NCBI GenBank assembly: GCA_017510075.1
Contig: JAFWNY010000018.1
Span: 26,579-90,578, forward strand
Source: Candidatus Saccharimonadota bacterium
GTDB taxonomy: Bacteria > Patescibacteriota > Saccharimonadia > Saccharimonadales > Saccharimonadaceae
Direction of reading: 5' to 3'
DNA length: 64,000 bases
The notes beneath the pieces are model-generated. The model saw only the letters and a program-made list of their open reading frames with translations. It did not search any database and was not told the origin of the DNA. This document shows, in pieces, positions 1 to 8,929 of the stretch. The position numbers and the translations under genes are program-made. Position 1 is the stretch's first letter. Each line of letters begins with the position of its first letter.

Positions 1-598
1 ACACTGCCGCTACCGGCACTGGAAACTCCTCCCCCTTCCCTAGCAAATCCCGAATTGCCTTCTCCGTCGGCATCGTCACAAAATCACTCTTACTCTGCCG
101 ATTCCGAAAATACGCCGCAAGTACTGCATTCGCCGGTTTCTTAAAAAACCTCGGTATTTTTAGTGGATCAGTAATCACCTCCGGCTGATTATGTTCCGTC
201 GTCACCACCGGCACCCCCATCTTCCGCGCCCAAGACACCACCGACAACCCGATCGGGTCCGACACCTGCACATGCACTACATCCGGTCGAAACTCATCTA
301 GCACTGCCTTGACTTCTTTCCTAGGAAATACCGACACCTTAAATCCATGTTTATACAACAGCCCCCGCTTTTGCGAAGAATCGTGTATCTGATCCGGATA
401 AATTTTCGCCTCCACCGACTTCAAATATACCGTCCTCACTCCATCCATTACCCGCACATAATTCTTCCCCGTTTGCGACGGGCAAATCACCGTCACCTCA
501 TGCCCCCGCTGCACCAGCCCACAAGCCAAATTATGCGAAAATACCGCCACCCCATTAATCTGAGGATAATACACTGCCGTCGCGATCACAATTTTCAT
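1..598 (-). CDS. GT4-family glycosyltransferase, C-terminus beyond window
   Basis: The frame read from 598 leftwards is open to the window edge, so only about 199 N-terminal residues are visible. It begins MKIVIATAVYYPQINGVAVF, the usual GT4/GT-B start with a glycine-rich donor-domain loop, followed by RGHEVTVICP and a DVVHVQVSDPIGL strand. These match the N-terminal Rossmann half of glycosyltransferases such as phosphatidylinositol mannosyltransferase-like enzymes. A GAGGGGGTGAG ribosome site sits just before the ATG. The donor and acceptor cannot be predicted because the C-terminal donor domain is missing. Family is fairly certain, specific function is not. Confidence 0.75.
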   Translation of the reverse strand, partial: MKIVIATAVYYPQINGVAVFSHNLACGLVQRGHEVTVICPSQTGKNYVRVMDGVRTVYLKSVEAKIYPDQIHDSSQKRGLLYKHGFKVSVFPRKEVKAVLDEFRPDVVHVQVSDPIGLSVVSWARKMGVPVVTTEHNQPEVITDPLKIPRFFKKPANAVLAAYFRNRQSKSDFVTMPTEKAIRDLLGKGEEFPVPVAAV

Positions 599-662
599 CT
601 CACCCCCTCGAAATAAGCGCCTAGCCAAACTCCGACTCCACCCCTGTTAAACGGTATCATTC

Positions 663-1859
663 TCATAATTTCTTCGCTTTATCCATCTGTGGATCTTTCA
701 TCGCATTGATATCATCATACGACCTTTCCACCTCCACATCTGGCGTAATCCCCTCACCGTTAATTGATCTCCCCTCTGGTGTATACCATGCAGCAGTCGT
801 CACTTTCAGTTTAGTCCCACCAGACAAATTAAACAACTCCTGTACCACACCTTTCCCGTAAGTCGCTTCGCCTAACACCGTCGCTTTATCATAATCTTGT
901 AGCGCCCCCGCCACAATCTCGCTCGCCGATGCCGTCGAACCATTCACCAATACCACCGTCTTCATATCCTTCAAAACCGCTTTGCCAGAATACGCCGAAG
1001 TCACTACGTCATCTGCCGACTTTGATTTCTGTATCAAAATCGGCTCACCATCAATCCACAAACTCAGCAAATCTTTCGCCGCACTTACATACCCCCCACC
1101 ATTACCCCTGAGATCCAAAATCACCTTCTTCACCCCCTTACCGGCAAACTCCTTGGCAAATCCTTGTATCATCGTCCCGGTATCATTATCGAATCGCGTC
1201 ACCGTCACAATCGCCGTCGATCCATCATATTCAACATACGCCGACACATTATTAATAGTCTCACGTTTCATCGTAAATGATTTCTCTTCCCCATCACGCA
1301 CCACCGTTACTGTTACCTCAGTGCCACTCTCACCCCGCACTTTTTTAGAAATCTCCTCAGTGGACAAATTATACACTTCTTCCCCATCGACCTTATACAA
1401 AATATCACCAGCCAAAATCCCCGCCTTGCGAGCCGGATTATCTGGCAAAGTACGAAGCACTCTCACATAACCATCACGTAATCCCATCTCCACGCCAATA
1501 CCAGACCCCACATTACCATGCAAATCATCGTCAAATTCCGCTGCTTCCTCCGCATCCATATATACAGTATACTTATCCCCTAGCGAATCTACTAATCCTT
1601 TCTTCGCCCCTTCCACCACTTCATCAACCACTACTTCGCCGTTGTATGTACTGGCGAGCTTATTATATACCTCATCTAGCGAAGACCAGTCAACATTTGA
1701 ATTATGCCCCGTACCTAACCCCAAATAAGGCGCCATCCCGCCAAACCAAGAATTCCAATTAGCGCCAATCACCACCCCCACAACCGCACATACCGCCGAT
1801 ATTATAATCGCGCTACCAAGATTAACCTTTCTAACTTTCCACTCAACTTTTTCTTCCAT
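663..1859 (-). CDS. S41 family C-terminal processing peptidase
   Basis: 398 aa. One N-terminal membrane helix (about residues 13-33) anchors an extracytoplasmic protease. A PDZ domain (about 115-200) is followed by the S41 core. The catalytic serine is S311 in GSTASASEI and the general-base lysine K336 in TYGKGVVQ, with Q340 four residues on, the same 25-residue Ser-Lys spacing as E. coli Tsp. It would trim or degrade envelope proteins recognised through their C-termini. The ATG lies exactly six nt after a TAAAAT -10 box with no Shine-Dalgarno, so the mRNA is probably leaderless. It lies 22 nt downstream of the CHAP hydrolase gene but appears to have its own promoter. Confidence 0.92.
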   Translation of the reverse strand: MEEKVEWKVRKVNLGSAIIISAVCAVVGVVIGANWNSWFGGMAPYLGLGTGHNSNVDWSSLDEVYNKLASTYNGEVVVDEVVEGAKKGLVDSLGDKYTVYMDAEEAAEFDDDLHGNVGSGIGVEMGLRDGYVRVLRTLPDNPARKAGILAGDILYKVDGEEVYNLSTEEISKKVRGESGTEVTVTVVRDGEEKSFTMKRETINNVSAYVEYDGSTAIVTVTRFDNDTGTMIQGFAKEFAGKGVKKVILDLRGNGGGYVSAAKDLLSLWIDGEPILIQKSKSADDVVTSAYSGKAVLKDMKTVVLVNGSTASASEIVAGALQDYDKATVLGEATYGKGVVQELFNLSGGTKLKVTTAAWYTPEGRSINGEGITPDVEVERSYDDINAMKDPQMDKAKKL

Positions 1860-1881
1860 AATACTATTTTACCACAAAATC

Positions 1882-3057
1882 CTAATCAAAGTGAATATAG
1901 TTATACCTACCTGCCTCACTAGCCGAAATTTTACGTGCACCAAAGTCACCCACATGGTATGACCCAGTCAATTGCCCCGTAGACCAATAATTATTATACT
2001 CCGTCACATTAATAGAACCATCTTCGTTTACACTTTCCACCCAAAAGACATGTCCATAAGGTCCATCATCCATCTGACCAATCGTCCCCGCAGCAGGTGA
2101 ATTGTCAACTCTGTAACCAGCCGCACGCGCTCCAGAATCCCACGAATAAGCATTACCCCAAGCCGGCGCCACACCGTAAGCTTCATATGCCTTCCACCCA
2201 GCATAACTTACACATTCACACACATACCCACCAATCTTTAGCCAAGAACTCTCACCTACCTGAATCCAAGTAATATGCGAGTCCTGCCCACCGGGACATT
2301 CATCCTGCCACGGGTAAGTATTAGCGCCAGAATAAGCACTACCTTGGAAATATTGCCGATGAGTCTCCTGATATTCCTGTATCGCCGCCTGCTGCGCCAA
2401 TTGCGCATCCTTTGCTTCCGCTGCATAAGCCTCCGCATCATTCTCGTATTTTGTCACCAACTCCTGCTGCTCAGTCCTCGCCGTCATTAATTCCTTCTTT
2501 GCCACTTGCTGCTGCGACAACAAATCTTCCACCGCCGCCTTATTGGCCTCTAATTGCGCCTTCATTTCCTTAACCTTGGTCGCCGAAGCACTTATCTGCT
2601 CTTTCACCACCTCCTCACGCGCCGCTTTCTCCGCTAAATCCGAAATAGAGCTCGCCCCAGCCAAAATCTTAATCGGCTCCGCATCTGATTCAAAATGCAT
2701 CGTCACCAGTAACTCAGCCAAAGCGTCTTGTTCCTCAGTTAATTTCTTCTCCGCAGCAATAATCTCCGCCTTCAAAGCTTTAATCTGCGCTTCCGTATCC
2801 GCAATCTCGGCTTCCTTACTAGCAATATCCACCGACAACTCATTCACCTTGGCCTGATAAGCATTTGCCGAATTTTCCGCCTCCGCCGCATTCTTATTTG
2901 CCTCAGCTTCCTTCGCAGCTGCCTCCATACATTTCTCACTCTTCTTACATATTTCCGAAACCGCGCCCACATTACTTGACGCCGGCAAAATCCCCACCAA
3001 ACATACCACGATAACAAATAAATTTTTGATCAATTGTTTGTTTTTAAGCATAACCAT
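1882..3057 (-). CDS. PcsB-like secreted coiled-coil CHAP peptidoglycan hydrolase
   Basis: 391 aa. An N-terminal signal sequence (about 1-32) precedes a long Ala/Glu/Lys-rich coiled coil (about 38-225) like the PcsB/CwlO N-terminal domain. The C-terminus is a CHAP amidase/endopeptidase domain (about 245-391) with the catalytic Cys in CVSYAGWKAY, a WGNAYSW motif and the His in YGHVFWVE. The gene sits directly downstream of ftsE-ftsX. In streptococci FtsEX activates PcsB, so this is the likely FtsEX-controlled cell separation hydrolase. The upstream ATG is preferred because a TATAAT box ends six nt before it, suggesting a leaderless transcript independent of ftsX. Confidence 0.9.
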   Translation of the reverse strand: MVMLKNKQLIKNLFVIVVCLVGILPASSNVGAVSEICKKSEKCMEAAAKEAEANKNAAEAENSANAYQAKVNELSVDIASKEAEIADTEAQIKALKAEIIAAEKKLTEEQDALAELLVTMHFESDAEPIKILAGASSISDLAEKAAREEVVKEQISASATKVKEMKAQLEANKAAVEDLLSQQQVAKKELMTARTEQQELVTKYENDAEAYAAEAKDAQLAQQAAIQEYQETHRQYFQGSAYSGANTYPWQDECPGGQDSHITWIQVGESSWLKIGGYVCECVSYAGWKAYEAYGVAPAWGNAYSWDSGARAAGYRVDNSPAAGTIGQMDDGPYGHVFWVESVNEDGSINVTEYNNYWSTGQLTGSYHVGDFGARKISASEAGRYNYIHFD

Positions 3058-3095
3058 AATACCATTATAGCACGCTTCTATATATTGTCAAACAA

Positions 3096-4127
3096 TTATG
3101 CCTTGTTCAAATACTTATGCACCGCCAACCTTGCCGATATTCTCCCGATCACCACACCAACCGCTATAAATACCAGAAATACTAAAATCAATTGGTTAGA
3201 TTCCATAATCTCACTGATAGATTCTACATTAATTCCGTATCCAGCCAGTTTCGGCGCCAGAAAACTAAATCCAAAATACGAAGCAGTAGCTGCAATCAAC
3301 CCAGCAATTAGCCCGCATATCTCAGCCTCAACCAAGAACGGCCCCCTAATAAAACTTTTCTCTGCACCAACCAACTTCATCATATAAATCTCTTCCCGTC
3401 GCGAGAAAATCGCCATCCGAATTGTCGAGAAAATAATCAAAATCGAAATGATCAAGAATACACCGGCTAGAATAATTCCACCAGTACGCGCAATTCTCGC
3501 CCACGAAGTAATCGTCGAAATCTCCGCCCGGTTCACATCATAAGTTGGCGCCTTATCTTTATCAACAAAGCTCACAAACAACTCATCATTTTCAACAATA
3601 TTCTTTATACTATCTAGATTATCTACATCATTCACTTTTACACGCATTGTAGATTGCATCTTGCCAATCATCAACGCCGACATCTCATCATCCAGCACAT
3701 TGAGCACTTCGTCGCTATCCGCATTTTCCGCCAAAAACTTCGCATACTCCTCTTCAGATGTCGAAGTCTCTACGGATTTGATGTTGCTATCTTTGGAAAT
3801 AATCTCAGTTAATTCCGCCAATATCTCTTCTGACGTATTCGGCTTAAAGTACACCGTAATGTCAATCTTATCCTTCATCATCTCCGCCGTATTAGTCAAA
3901 ATCACACTCGCCACCACCGTCACAAACAAAATTATCAAAGTGATCGCCATTACAACAGTCGCCGCCGTAGACAGCCAAATATTTCTACCAAAGCTCTTCG
4001 TACCATATTTTACAATTCGTACTTTTTCACGCACCGGATGACGATTACGATTTCGGCGCATCGTCCTCAAGCTCTTCTTCGAAGCCTTTTTCAATTTCTT
4101 CTCTTTGCCCACCTTCTCTGCCACCAT
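3096..4127 (-). CDS. ftsX: Cell division ABC transporter permease FtsX
   Basis: 343 aa. A basic cytoplasmic N-terminus is followed by TM1 (about 57-80), an extracellular domain of about 120 residues and three further helices, the FtsX fold. The sequence IFSRREEIYMMKLVGAEKSFI is the conserved cytoplasmic coupling region before TM3. Its ATG overlaps the ftsE stop by one base (TAATG) and the GGAG ribosome site lies inside the end of ftsE, so the two are translationally coupled. It should relay FtsE ATPase activity to the extracellular CHAP hydrolase encoded next downstream. Confidence 0.93.
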   Translation of the reverse strand: MVAEKVGKEKKLKKASKKSLRTMRRNRNRHPVREKVRIVKYGTKSFGRNIWLSTAATVVMAITLIILFVTVVASVILTNTAEMMKDKIDITVYFKPNTSEEILAELTEIISKDSNIKSVETSTSEEEYAKFLAENADSDEVLNVLDDEMSALMIGKMQSTMRVKVNDVDNLDSIKNIVENDELFVSFVDKDKAPTYDVNRAEISTITSWARIARTGGIILAGVFLIISILIIFSTIRMAIFSRREEIYMMKLVGAEKSFIRGPFLVEAEICGLIAGLIAATASYFGFSFLAPKLAGYGINVESISEIMESNQLILVFLVFIAVGVVIGRISARLAVHKYLNKA

Positions 4128-5005
4128 TATATTACTCTCCTTTTATTCGCACCACGCTGGACATTCGTACTACGCTGAACCTGCCTCGACGCCGGCGCCT
4201 TAGTTCTAGCTGGCTCAGTAGTGGTACTTCGAGTCGCAACATTAGCCACTGGCCGTGGTTTCAAGGCGTGACCAGGTGTCTGCACTATGCGCACCGGCGC
4301 CTTAGGCACGGGACGCTCGCTCAGCTCATAAATCCCGTTATTCTTCTGATCATTTACAACCTTGCCATCTTTAAGCGTAATTACGCGCTTCTGCAAATTA
4401 TTCACCACACTTTCATCGTGCGTCGACACCAGTATCGTCGTCCCAAAATCATTAATCTTCTTGAGCAGAGCAATAATCTCCGCCGTAGTCAATTTATCGA
4501 GATTCGCCGTCGGCTCGTCCGCAATCAAAATCTTCGGCTGCCTCGCCACACTCCTAGCAATCGACACGCGCTGTTGCTGCCCACCCGACAGCTGATCCGG
4601 AAATTTCTTTGCCTGATCCAACAAATCCACCAGCTCCAGTACCTTCGGCACCGTCTTCCTGATGTCTCTACCGCTCATCCCCGCAATTTCCAATGCAAAA
4701 GCCACATTCTCATAAACCGTCCGGCGCGGCAAAAGCTTAAAGTCCTGAAATACCACGCCTAGCCTACGACGATATCCGGGAATATGTCGCCTCTTCACAT
4801 AATCCAAGTCAATCCCGCCCACAATTATCTTACCTGAATCCGGTATTTCTTCTTTCGTAATCATTTTAATCAAAGATGATTTCCCCGCCCCGGATTTCCC
4901 CACCAGAAACACAAACTCATTCGGCTCAATATGAAGTGAGACCGAATCAAGCGCCGGTGAAGCATCCCCAGCATACTGTTTAGATACCGAATCAAGCAAT
5001 ATCAT
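4127..5005 (-). CDS. ftsE: Cell division ATP-binding protein FtsE
   Basis: 292 aa. A complete ABC ATPase is visible: Walker A GKSGAGKSS (about 37-45), signature LSGGQQQR, Walker B ILIADEPTANLD, and the switch His in STHDE. The core of about 225 residues is typical of FtsE. A further 65-70 residues rich in Pro, Arg and Thr form a basic, probably disordered tail absent from model FtsE. The ATG is seven nt downstream of a TAAAAT box with no ribosome site, suggesting leaderless initiation; ftsX is then coupled through the TAATG overlap. Confidence 0.93.
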   Translation of the reverse strand: MILLDSVSKQYAGDASPALDSVSLHIEPNEFVFLVGKSGAGKSSLIKMITKEEIPDSGKIIVGGIDLDYVKRRHIPGYRRRLGVVFQDFKLLPRRTVYENVAFALEIAGMSGRDIRKTVPKVLELVDLLDQAKKFPDQLSGGQQQRVSIARSVARQPKILIADEPTANLDKLTTAEIIALLKKINDFGTTILVSTHDESVVNNLQKRVITLKDGKVVNDQKNNGIYELSERPVPKAPVRIVQTPGHALKPRPVANVATRSTTTEPARTKAPASRQVQRSTNVQRGANKRRVI

Positions 5006-5035
5006 ACTTATGATTTTAGCATAAACATTTAAAAT

Positions 5036-7531
5036 TTACAACTTTTCTAGCTTTTCCATAACGTCATCGGTCATTTGCGCAAACTCCAAATGCACCGACA
5101 CCTTCTTTTTCTTGCTACCATCCGGCTGGTATATTCCAATTGGCATTATCTCGGCAGCTGCCCCCACATCTTTCAAAACACTCTCGATCTTCTCCACAAG
5201 CTCCGCATAAGTATCGTTGGTCTCTATTGTCAAATCTCGCTTTTCTTTTTCTCTTAAATCGATTTTCTTCTCATTACCTCGCAATCGCAACAACTTATCA
5301 AGATCCAGCTCAAATCCCGCCAAATACGGCAAAAGTTTGAATTCGCTTCGTACAGAATTTTTAAACTCTCCCACCACGCCCACATATTCGCCTTTAACCA
5401 AAACCTCCGCAGAGCGCTTCGGCTCAAACATTTTAGCTTCCGCAATTTCAGCATGCGAAAGCGGCACAAATTCTGCCTCAACATTGAGACTTTTAAGTAA
5501 CTCAGACGCATACTTCTTGGCTTTATAATATGCCGTCTCCGTATTTTTACGTTCTGCAAGCACACATCCTATCCTCGTCCCTTCCACCGGCACATTTTCC
5601 TCATTCATACCCCATTCTTTACGATATACCTTGTTCATTTCAAAAATCGCGAATTTGTCCACCGGCAACTTTTGGTTCATATAGGCTTTCTCAAGCAAAC
5701 TCGGAACGATCGATTGTCTCACATATTGCAGCTCGGGCGAAATCGAATTTACAATTCTGTATGAGTTGTCCGTATCCTGCCCAGCCTTAGCCAGCAACCT
5801 CCCGCTCACAAAACTATAAGTAAGCACTTCATTCGCCCCCCACCGACTCGTCAAGTCGCGTATCTCATGTTTAAATTCAAACATCTCGTTCCTACTAGCA
5901 GTACCATGCAAAGGTAAAACCGGTTTAATATTATCATATCCCAAGAGTCGTCCCACTTCCTCAATTATATCTTCCTTGATATGAATATCCGTCCTCCACT
6001 CAGGAGCAGATATTTCCAGCACTTCAGCCCCTGATTCAGTAGAAGCTTTAGAGCCCCGCTCAGACTTAATAGTAACGCCAAATCCCACATTCGTTAAAGT
6101 TGTCGCAATCAAATCCTTGCTATATTCCGCCCCAAGCAAATCATTTACCTCACTTGTTGTAATTTTTACAACAACCTCTGGAGCTTTCATTGGATACTCA
6201 TCTACCACCGCAGCTATCCTGAATCCATCTGCCAACATCTCGGCACACGCCTCCGCCACCGCAAGAGTTTGATATGGTGGTTGCCCTTTCGTAAATCTCG
6301 TGATCGCTTCCGAGAAAATCCCATGCGCCATCTGTGTCTTACGCAAATTATATAAGCTAAATGTCGCCGATTCTAATATAATATTCCGCGTATTTTTATC
6401 AACTTCTGTCGATTTACCACCCATCGCTCCCGCAAGCGCCACCGGCACCTCGCCCGAACAAATCACAATGTCATTTTCGTTCAGTTCGATTTCCTTATCA
6501 TCAAGCAATGTCAATTTCTCACCCGCTCGCGCCAACCGCACTTTAATTTCCACCTCATCTCCGCCCCCCACTGTCACGAACTTATCATAATCAAACGCAT
6601 GCAGCGGCTGCCCAGTGAGCAGCATCAAATAATTCGTCGCGTCCACAATCCTGTCCACCGGCCTCATCCCCGACTTGCTAAGCACCGTATCCATCCATGT
6701 CAGATACTTCTTCTTCATCTCCCCGTGCTTCTCTAAAATAATTGCGGTATACCGCTGACAGATGGAGGGGTCTTTGATGTCGATATTCAATGAACCTAAA
6801 TTTTCTGAATCATAATATGATTTGGACTTTTGGAAATGTATATTCCTGCCGGACCGGACAGGTTCGTCCCGTAGGGACGGTTCTGCCCGCGTCCCAGCGT
6901 ATGACATTTTCGAAAGTCCAAGTCCAGATGAAGAAAAATTAGGTTCATTGAATCTAGCGCCAAGTATCCCCGCCACTTCCCGCGCAAACCCAATTATCCC
7001 AAAACAATCCGGCCGATGCGTCAACGACTTGTTTTCAATTTCCAGCACCAAATCCGACAGCTCAAACACATCCGCAAGTAAATCCCCTGGGGCAGCCACG
7101 TCTGGATCAATTTCCACAATCCCCGAATGGTCATCACCAAAATCCAATTCATCCGCCCCGGCAAGCATTCCACAAGATTCATATCCTTGCATTTTTCGCT
7201 TACCAATCACAAACGGTACGTCTTCATGTACCGACGCCGGCACAACCGCCCCAGGTGCAATCCATACCGCCAGCATCCCCTCACGCACGTTCGGCGCCCC
7301 ACACACTACCTGAACCAAACGGTCCCCAACATTTATTTGACAAAGTGTCAAATGTGTGTCAGGAATACGCTCGGCCCGCTCCACTCGCACTATATATATA
7401 TTATCGTATTTATGGGTTTCATCTATCACCCCCTCGACCTCCACCAACCGCGATCCTATCAAGCGGATCAACTCATCATCACTCACTGGCACTTCTACGT
7501 ATTTTTTCAACCAATTCAGACTTATTTTCAT
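5036..7531 (-). CDS. pheT: Phenylalanyl-tRNA synthetase beta subunit
   Basis: 831 aa, slightly longer than the usual ~800. The N-terminal EMAP-like tRNA-binding domain (about 40-150), the B3/B4 editing region, B5 and the C-terminal anticodon-binding FDX-ACB domain (about 740-831) are recognisable. It forms the alpha2-beta2 PheRS with PheS, one nt upstream; a GGGAG ribosome site precedes the ATG. Oddity: roughly residues 193-250 (bases 6785-6953) come from a long imperfect palindrome carried in frame, between FNEP and the normal LNIDIKDPSICQRYTA segment, where other PheT proteins have no such stretch. Confidence 0.95.
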   Translation of the reverse strand: MKISLNWLKKYVEVPVSDDELIRLIGSRLVEVEGVIDETHKYDNIYIVRVERAERIPDTHLTLCQINVGDRLVQVVCGAPNVREGMLAVWIAPGAVVPASVHEDVPFVIGKRKMQGYESCGMLAGADELDFGDDHSGIVEIDPDVAAPGDLLADVFELSDLVLEIENKSLTHRPDCFGIIGFAREVAGILGARFNEPNFSSSGLGLSKMSYAGTRAEPSLRDEPVRSGRNIHFQKSKSYYDSENLGSLNIDIKDPSICQRYTAIILEKHGEMKKKYLTWMDTVLSKSGMRPVDRIVDATNYLMLLTGQPLHAFDYDKFVTVGGGDEVEIKVRLARAGEKLTLLDDKEIELNENDIVICSGEVPVALAGAMGGKSTEVDKNTRNIILESATFSLYNLRKTQMAHGIFSEAITRFTKGQPPYQTLAVAEACAEMLADGFRIAAVVDEYPMKAPEVVVKITTSEVNDLLGAEYSKDLIATTLTNVGFGVTIKSERGSKASTESGAEVLEISAPEWRTDIHIKEDIIEEVGRLLGYDNIKPVLPLHGTASRNEMFEFKHEIRDLTSRWGANEVLTYSFVSGRLLAKAGQDTDNSYRIVNSISPELQYVRQSIVPSLLEKAYMNQKLPVDKFAIFEMNKVYRKEWGMNEENVPVEGTRIGCVLAERKNTETAYYKAKKYASELLKSLNVEAEFVPLSHAEIAEAKMFEPKRSAEVLVKGEYVGVVGEFKNSVRSEFKLLPYLAGFELDLDKLLRLRGNEKKIDLREKEKRDLTIETNDTYAELVEKIESVLKDVGAAAEIMPIGIYQPDGSKKKKVSVHLEFAQMTDDVMEKLEKL
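6785..6953. repeat. 169-bp imperfect palindrome inserted in frame in pheT
   Basis: The ends are exact inverted copies: ATTCAATGAACCTAA at 6785-6799 and TTAGGTTCATTGAAT at 6939-6953. Further in, GGACTTTTGGAAATGT-like and ACATTTTCGAAAGTCC-like arms pair, and the centre is CGTCCC-GTA-GGGACG (about 6866-6880). The whole element could fold into one long hairpin. It stays in the pheT reading frame, like Rickettsia palindromic elements, though no sequence relation to those is claimed. Confidence 0.8.
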
Positions 7532-7532
7532 A

Positions 7533-8489
7533 TTAAAACTCCCTTAAGAAATTAAGATTGCCCGACTCAAACATCCGTACATCATTTAGCCCATACCTCA
7601 GCATCACCAATCTATCAATCCCCCCGCCCCAGGCAAACCCATGATATTTCTCCGGATCAATCCCTGCCTGTTTAAGCACGTTCGGATGGATCATTCCACA
7701 TCCAAGCATTTCCAGATAGTCACCCTTTTTACCTCCCAAAGATTCCGGCTTCTCAATCATAAACTCTAAGCTCGGCTCCGTAAACGGGAAATACCCTGGC
7801 TGCGTCCGGATATTCAACTTCTGCTCATAGTACTTCTCAAAAAACTCGCGCAAAATCCCCAACATCTGCCCCATACTACAATCTTGCGATACGTACACTC
7901 CTTCACATTGATAGAAAGTATGCTCGTGTGTCGCATCCACATCTTCGTTCCTAAACACCCTTCCTGGCACCACCACTGCCAGCCGCCCCCTCTCTTCTAG
8001 CTGCTTCCGATACTTCTTCAATACTCGATGCTGCATCGTCGAAGTATGTGCCGGCGGTATCAGCCCCTCTTCCGTCCGAAACGTATCATATCCATCCCGC
8101 GCCGGATGCTCCTTCGGAAAATTCAAAGTATCAAACATGTGATACTCATCATCCAGCTGCCTAGATTCCATCACATCGAAACCCATCAGCTGATAAATCT
8201 CGACCACCCTATCCATCTCAGCCATCAAGGGATGGCAAGTCCCCATCTCCGTAGTATAAAACTCCGGCATCTTTTCATTCACGCCCGACCATGCCGTCAC
8301 ATCGATCGGCTGCACTTCCACATCAAGCAATGCTTTCTCAGCTGCAGCAATCTTACCCAGCAAATCCTGCCGCTCCAGATTAATCTTCCGCCCAAACTCA
8401 GCCCTCTGCTCCACCGGCAAATCACGAATCCCCGCCGCCTTAGCATTCAGATCCTTCAATTCTTGTTTTAACTTCTCTATCTCTACCAT
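7533..8489 (-). CDS. pheS: Phenylalanyl-tRNA synthetase alpha subunit
   Basis: About 318 aa from the ATG at 8489. Class II synthetase motifs are clear: motif 2 GRVFRNEDVDATHEHTFYQ and motif 3 GFAWGGGIDRLVMLRYG, with the N-terminal coiled-coil arm shortened but present. It charges tRNA-Phe together with PheT, encoded one nt downstream. An in-frame ATG at 8510 exists, but a TATAAT box lies between the two ATGs, nine nt before 8489, so transcription would start at or near the second ATG and the longer form would not be made. Confidence 0.94.
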   Translation of the reverse strand: MVEIEKLKQELKDLNAKAAGIRDLPVEQRAEFGRKINLERQDLLGKIAAAEKALLDVEVQPIDVTAWSGVNEKMPEFYTTEMGTCHPLMAEMDRVVEIYQLMGFDVMESRQLDDEYHMFDTLNFPKEHPARDGYDTFRTEEGLIPPAHTSTMQHRVLKKYRKQLEERGRLAVVVPGRVFRNEDVDATHEHTFYQCEGVYVSQDCSMGQMLGILREFFEKYYEQKLNIRTQPGYFPFTEPSLEFMIEKPESLGGKKGDYLEMLGCGMIHPNVLKQAGIDPEKYHGFAWGGGIDRLVMLRYGLNDVRMFESGNLNFLREF

Positions 8490-8605
8490 ATATAATATAT
8501 TATACCTCATTAATGGTATTTTTTACCAAAAACCCGCCAAAACATCCTATATATTATATAGTAACTAATGCTTTCGTGCAAAAATAACCGCCAAATCACA
8601 ATCAA

Positions 8606-8842
8606 CTACATAAACGCAATCGCCAATATCGACGCAATTGCCAGCACAATCAGAATAACCCACACCCAGCCAAATCGACCAGTTTTCTGGAATTCTTTTA
8701 CATATTCAGACCCTTCCGCAAAATCCGGATCCGCATTATCGCTGTCAATATTTACAGTTTCCAGCGCCTTCGCCCTGAGATCAGCATTAATCCTCCGCGA
8801 AAGTTCATCATTGTTATTTTCTTTTTTAACTATTATACCCAT
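8606..8842 (-). CDS. Small single-pass membrane protein, unknown function
   Basis: 78 aa. A charged cytoplasmic N-terminus of about 52 residues is followed by a C-terminal membrane helix (WVWVILIVLAIASILAIAF), a tail-anchor-like layout. The start at 8842 is chosen because AGGAAAAAG precedes it and because a TATAAT box overlaps the earlier ATG at 8875, which therefore should not be transcribed. It is divergent from the aquaporin-like gene, sharing a promoter region of about 50 bp. I do not recognise the family. Confidence 0.6.
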   Translation of the reverse strand: MGIIVKKENNNDELSRRINADLRAKALETVNIDSDNADPDFAEGSEYVKEFQKTGRFGWVWVILIVLAIASILAIAFM

Positions 8843-8929
8843 CTTTTTCCTAAATAAATTATTACTTTTTTTCATTATATCACAAAAATCGTGCTATAAT
8901 AATATAAATATAACTTAATGGAGGTTAAA

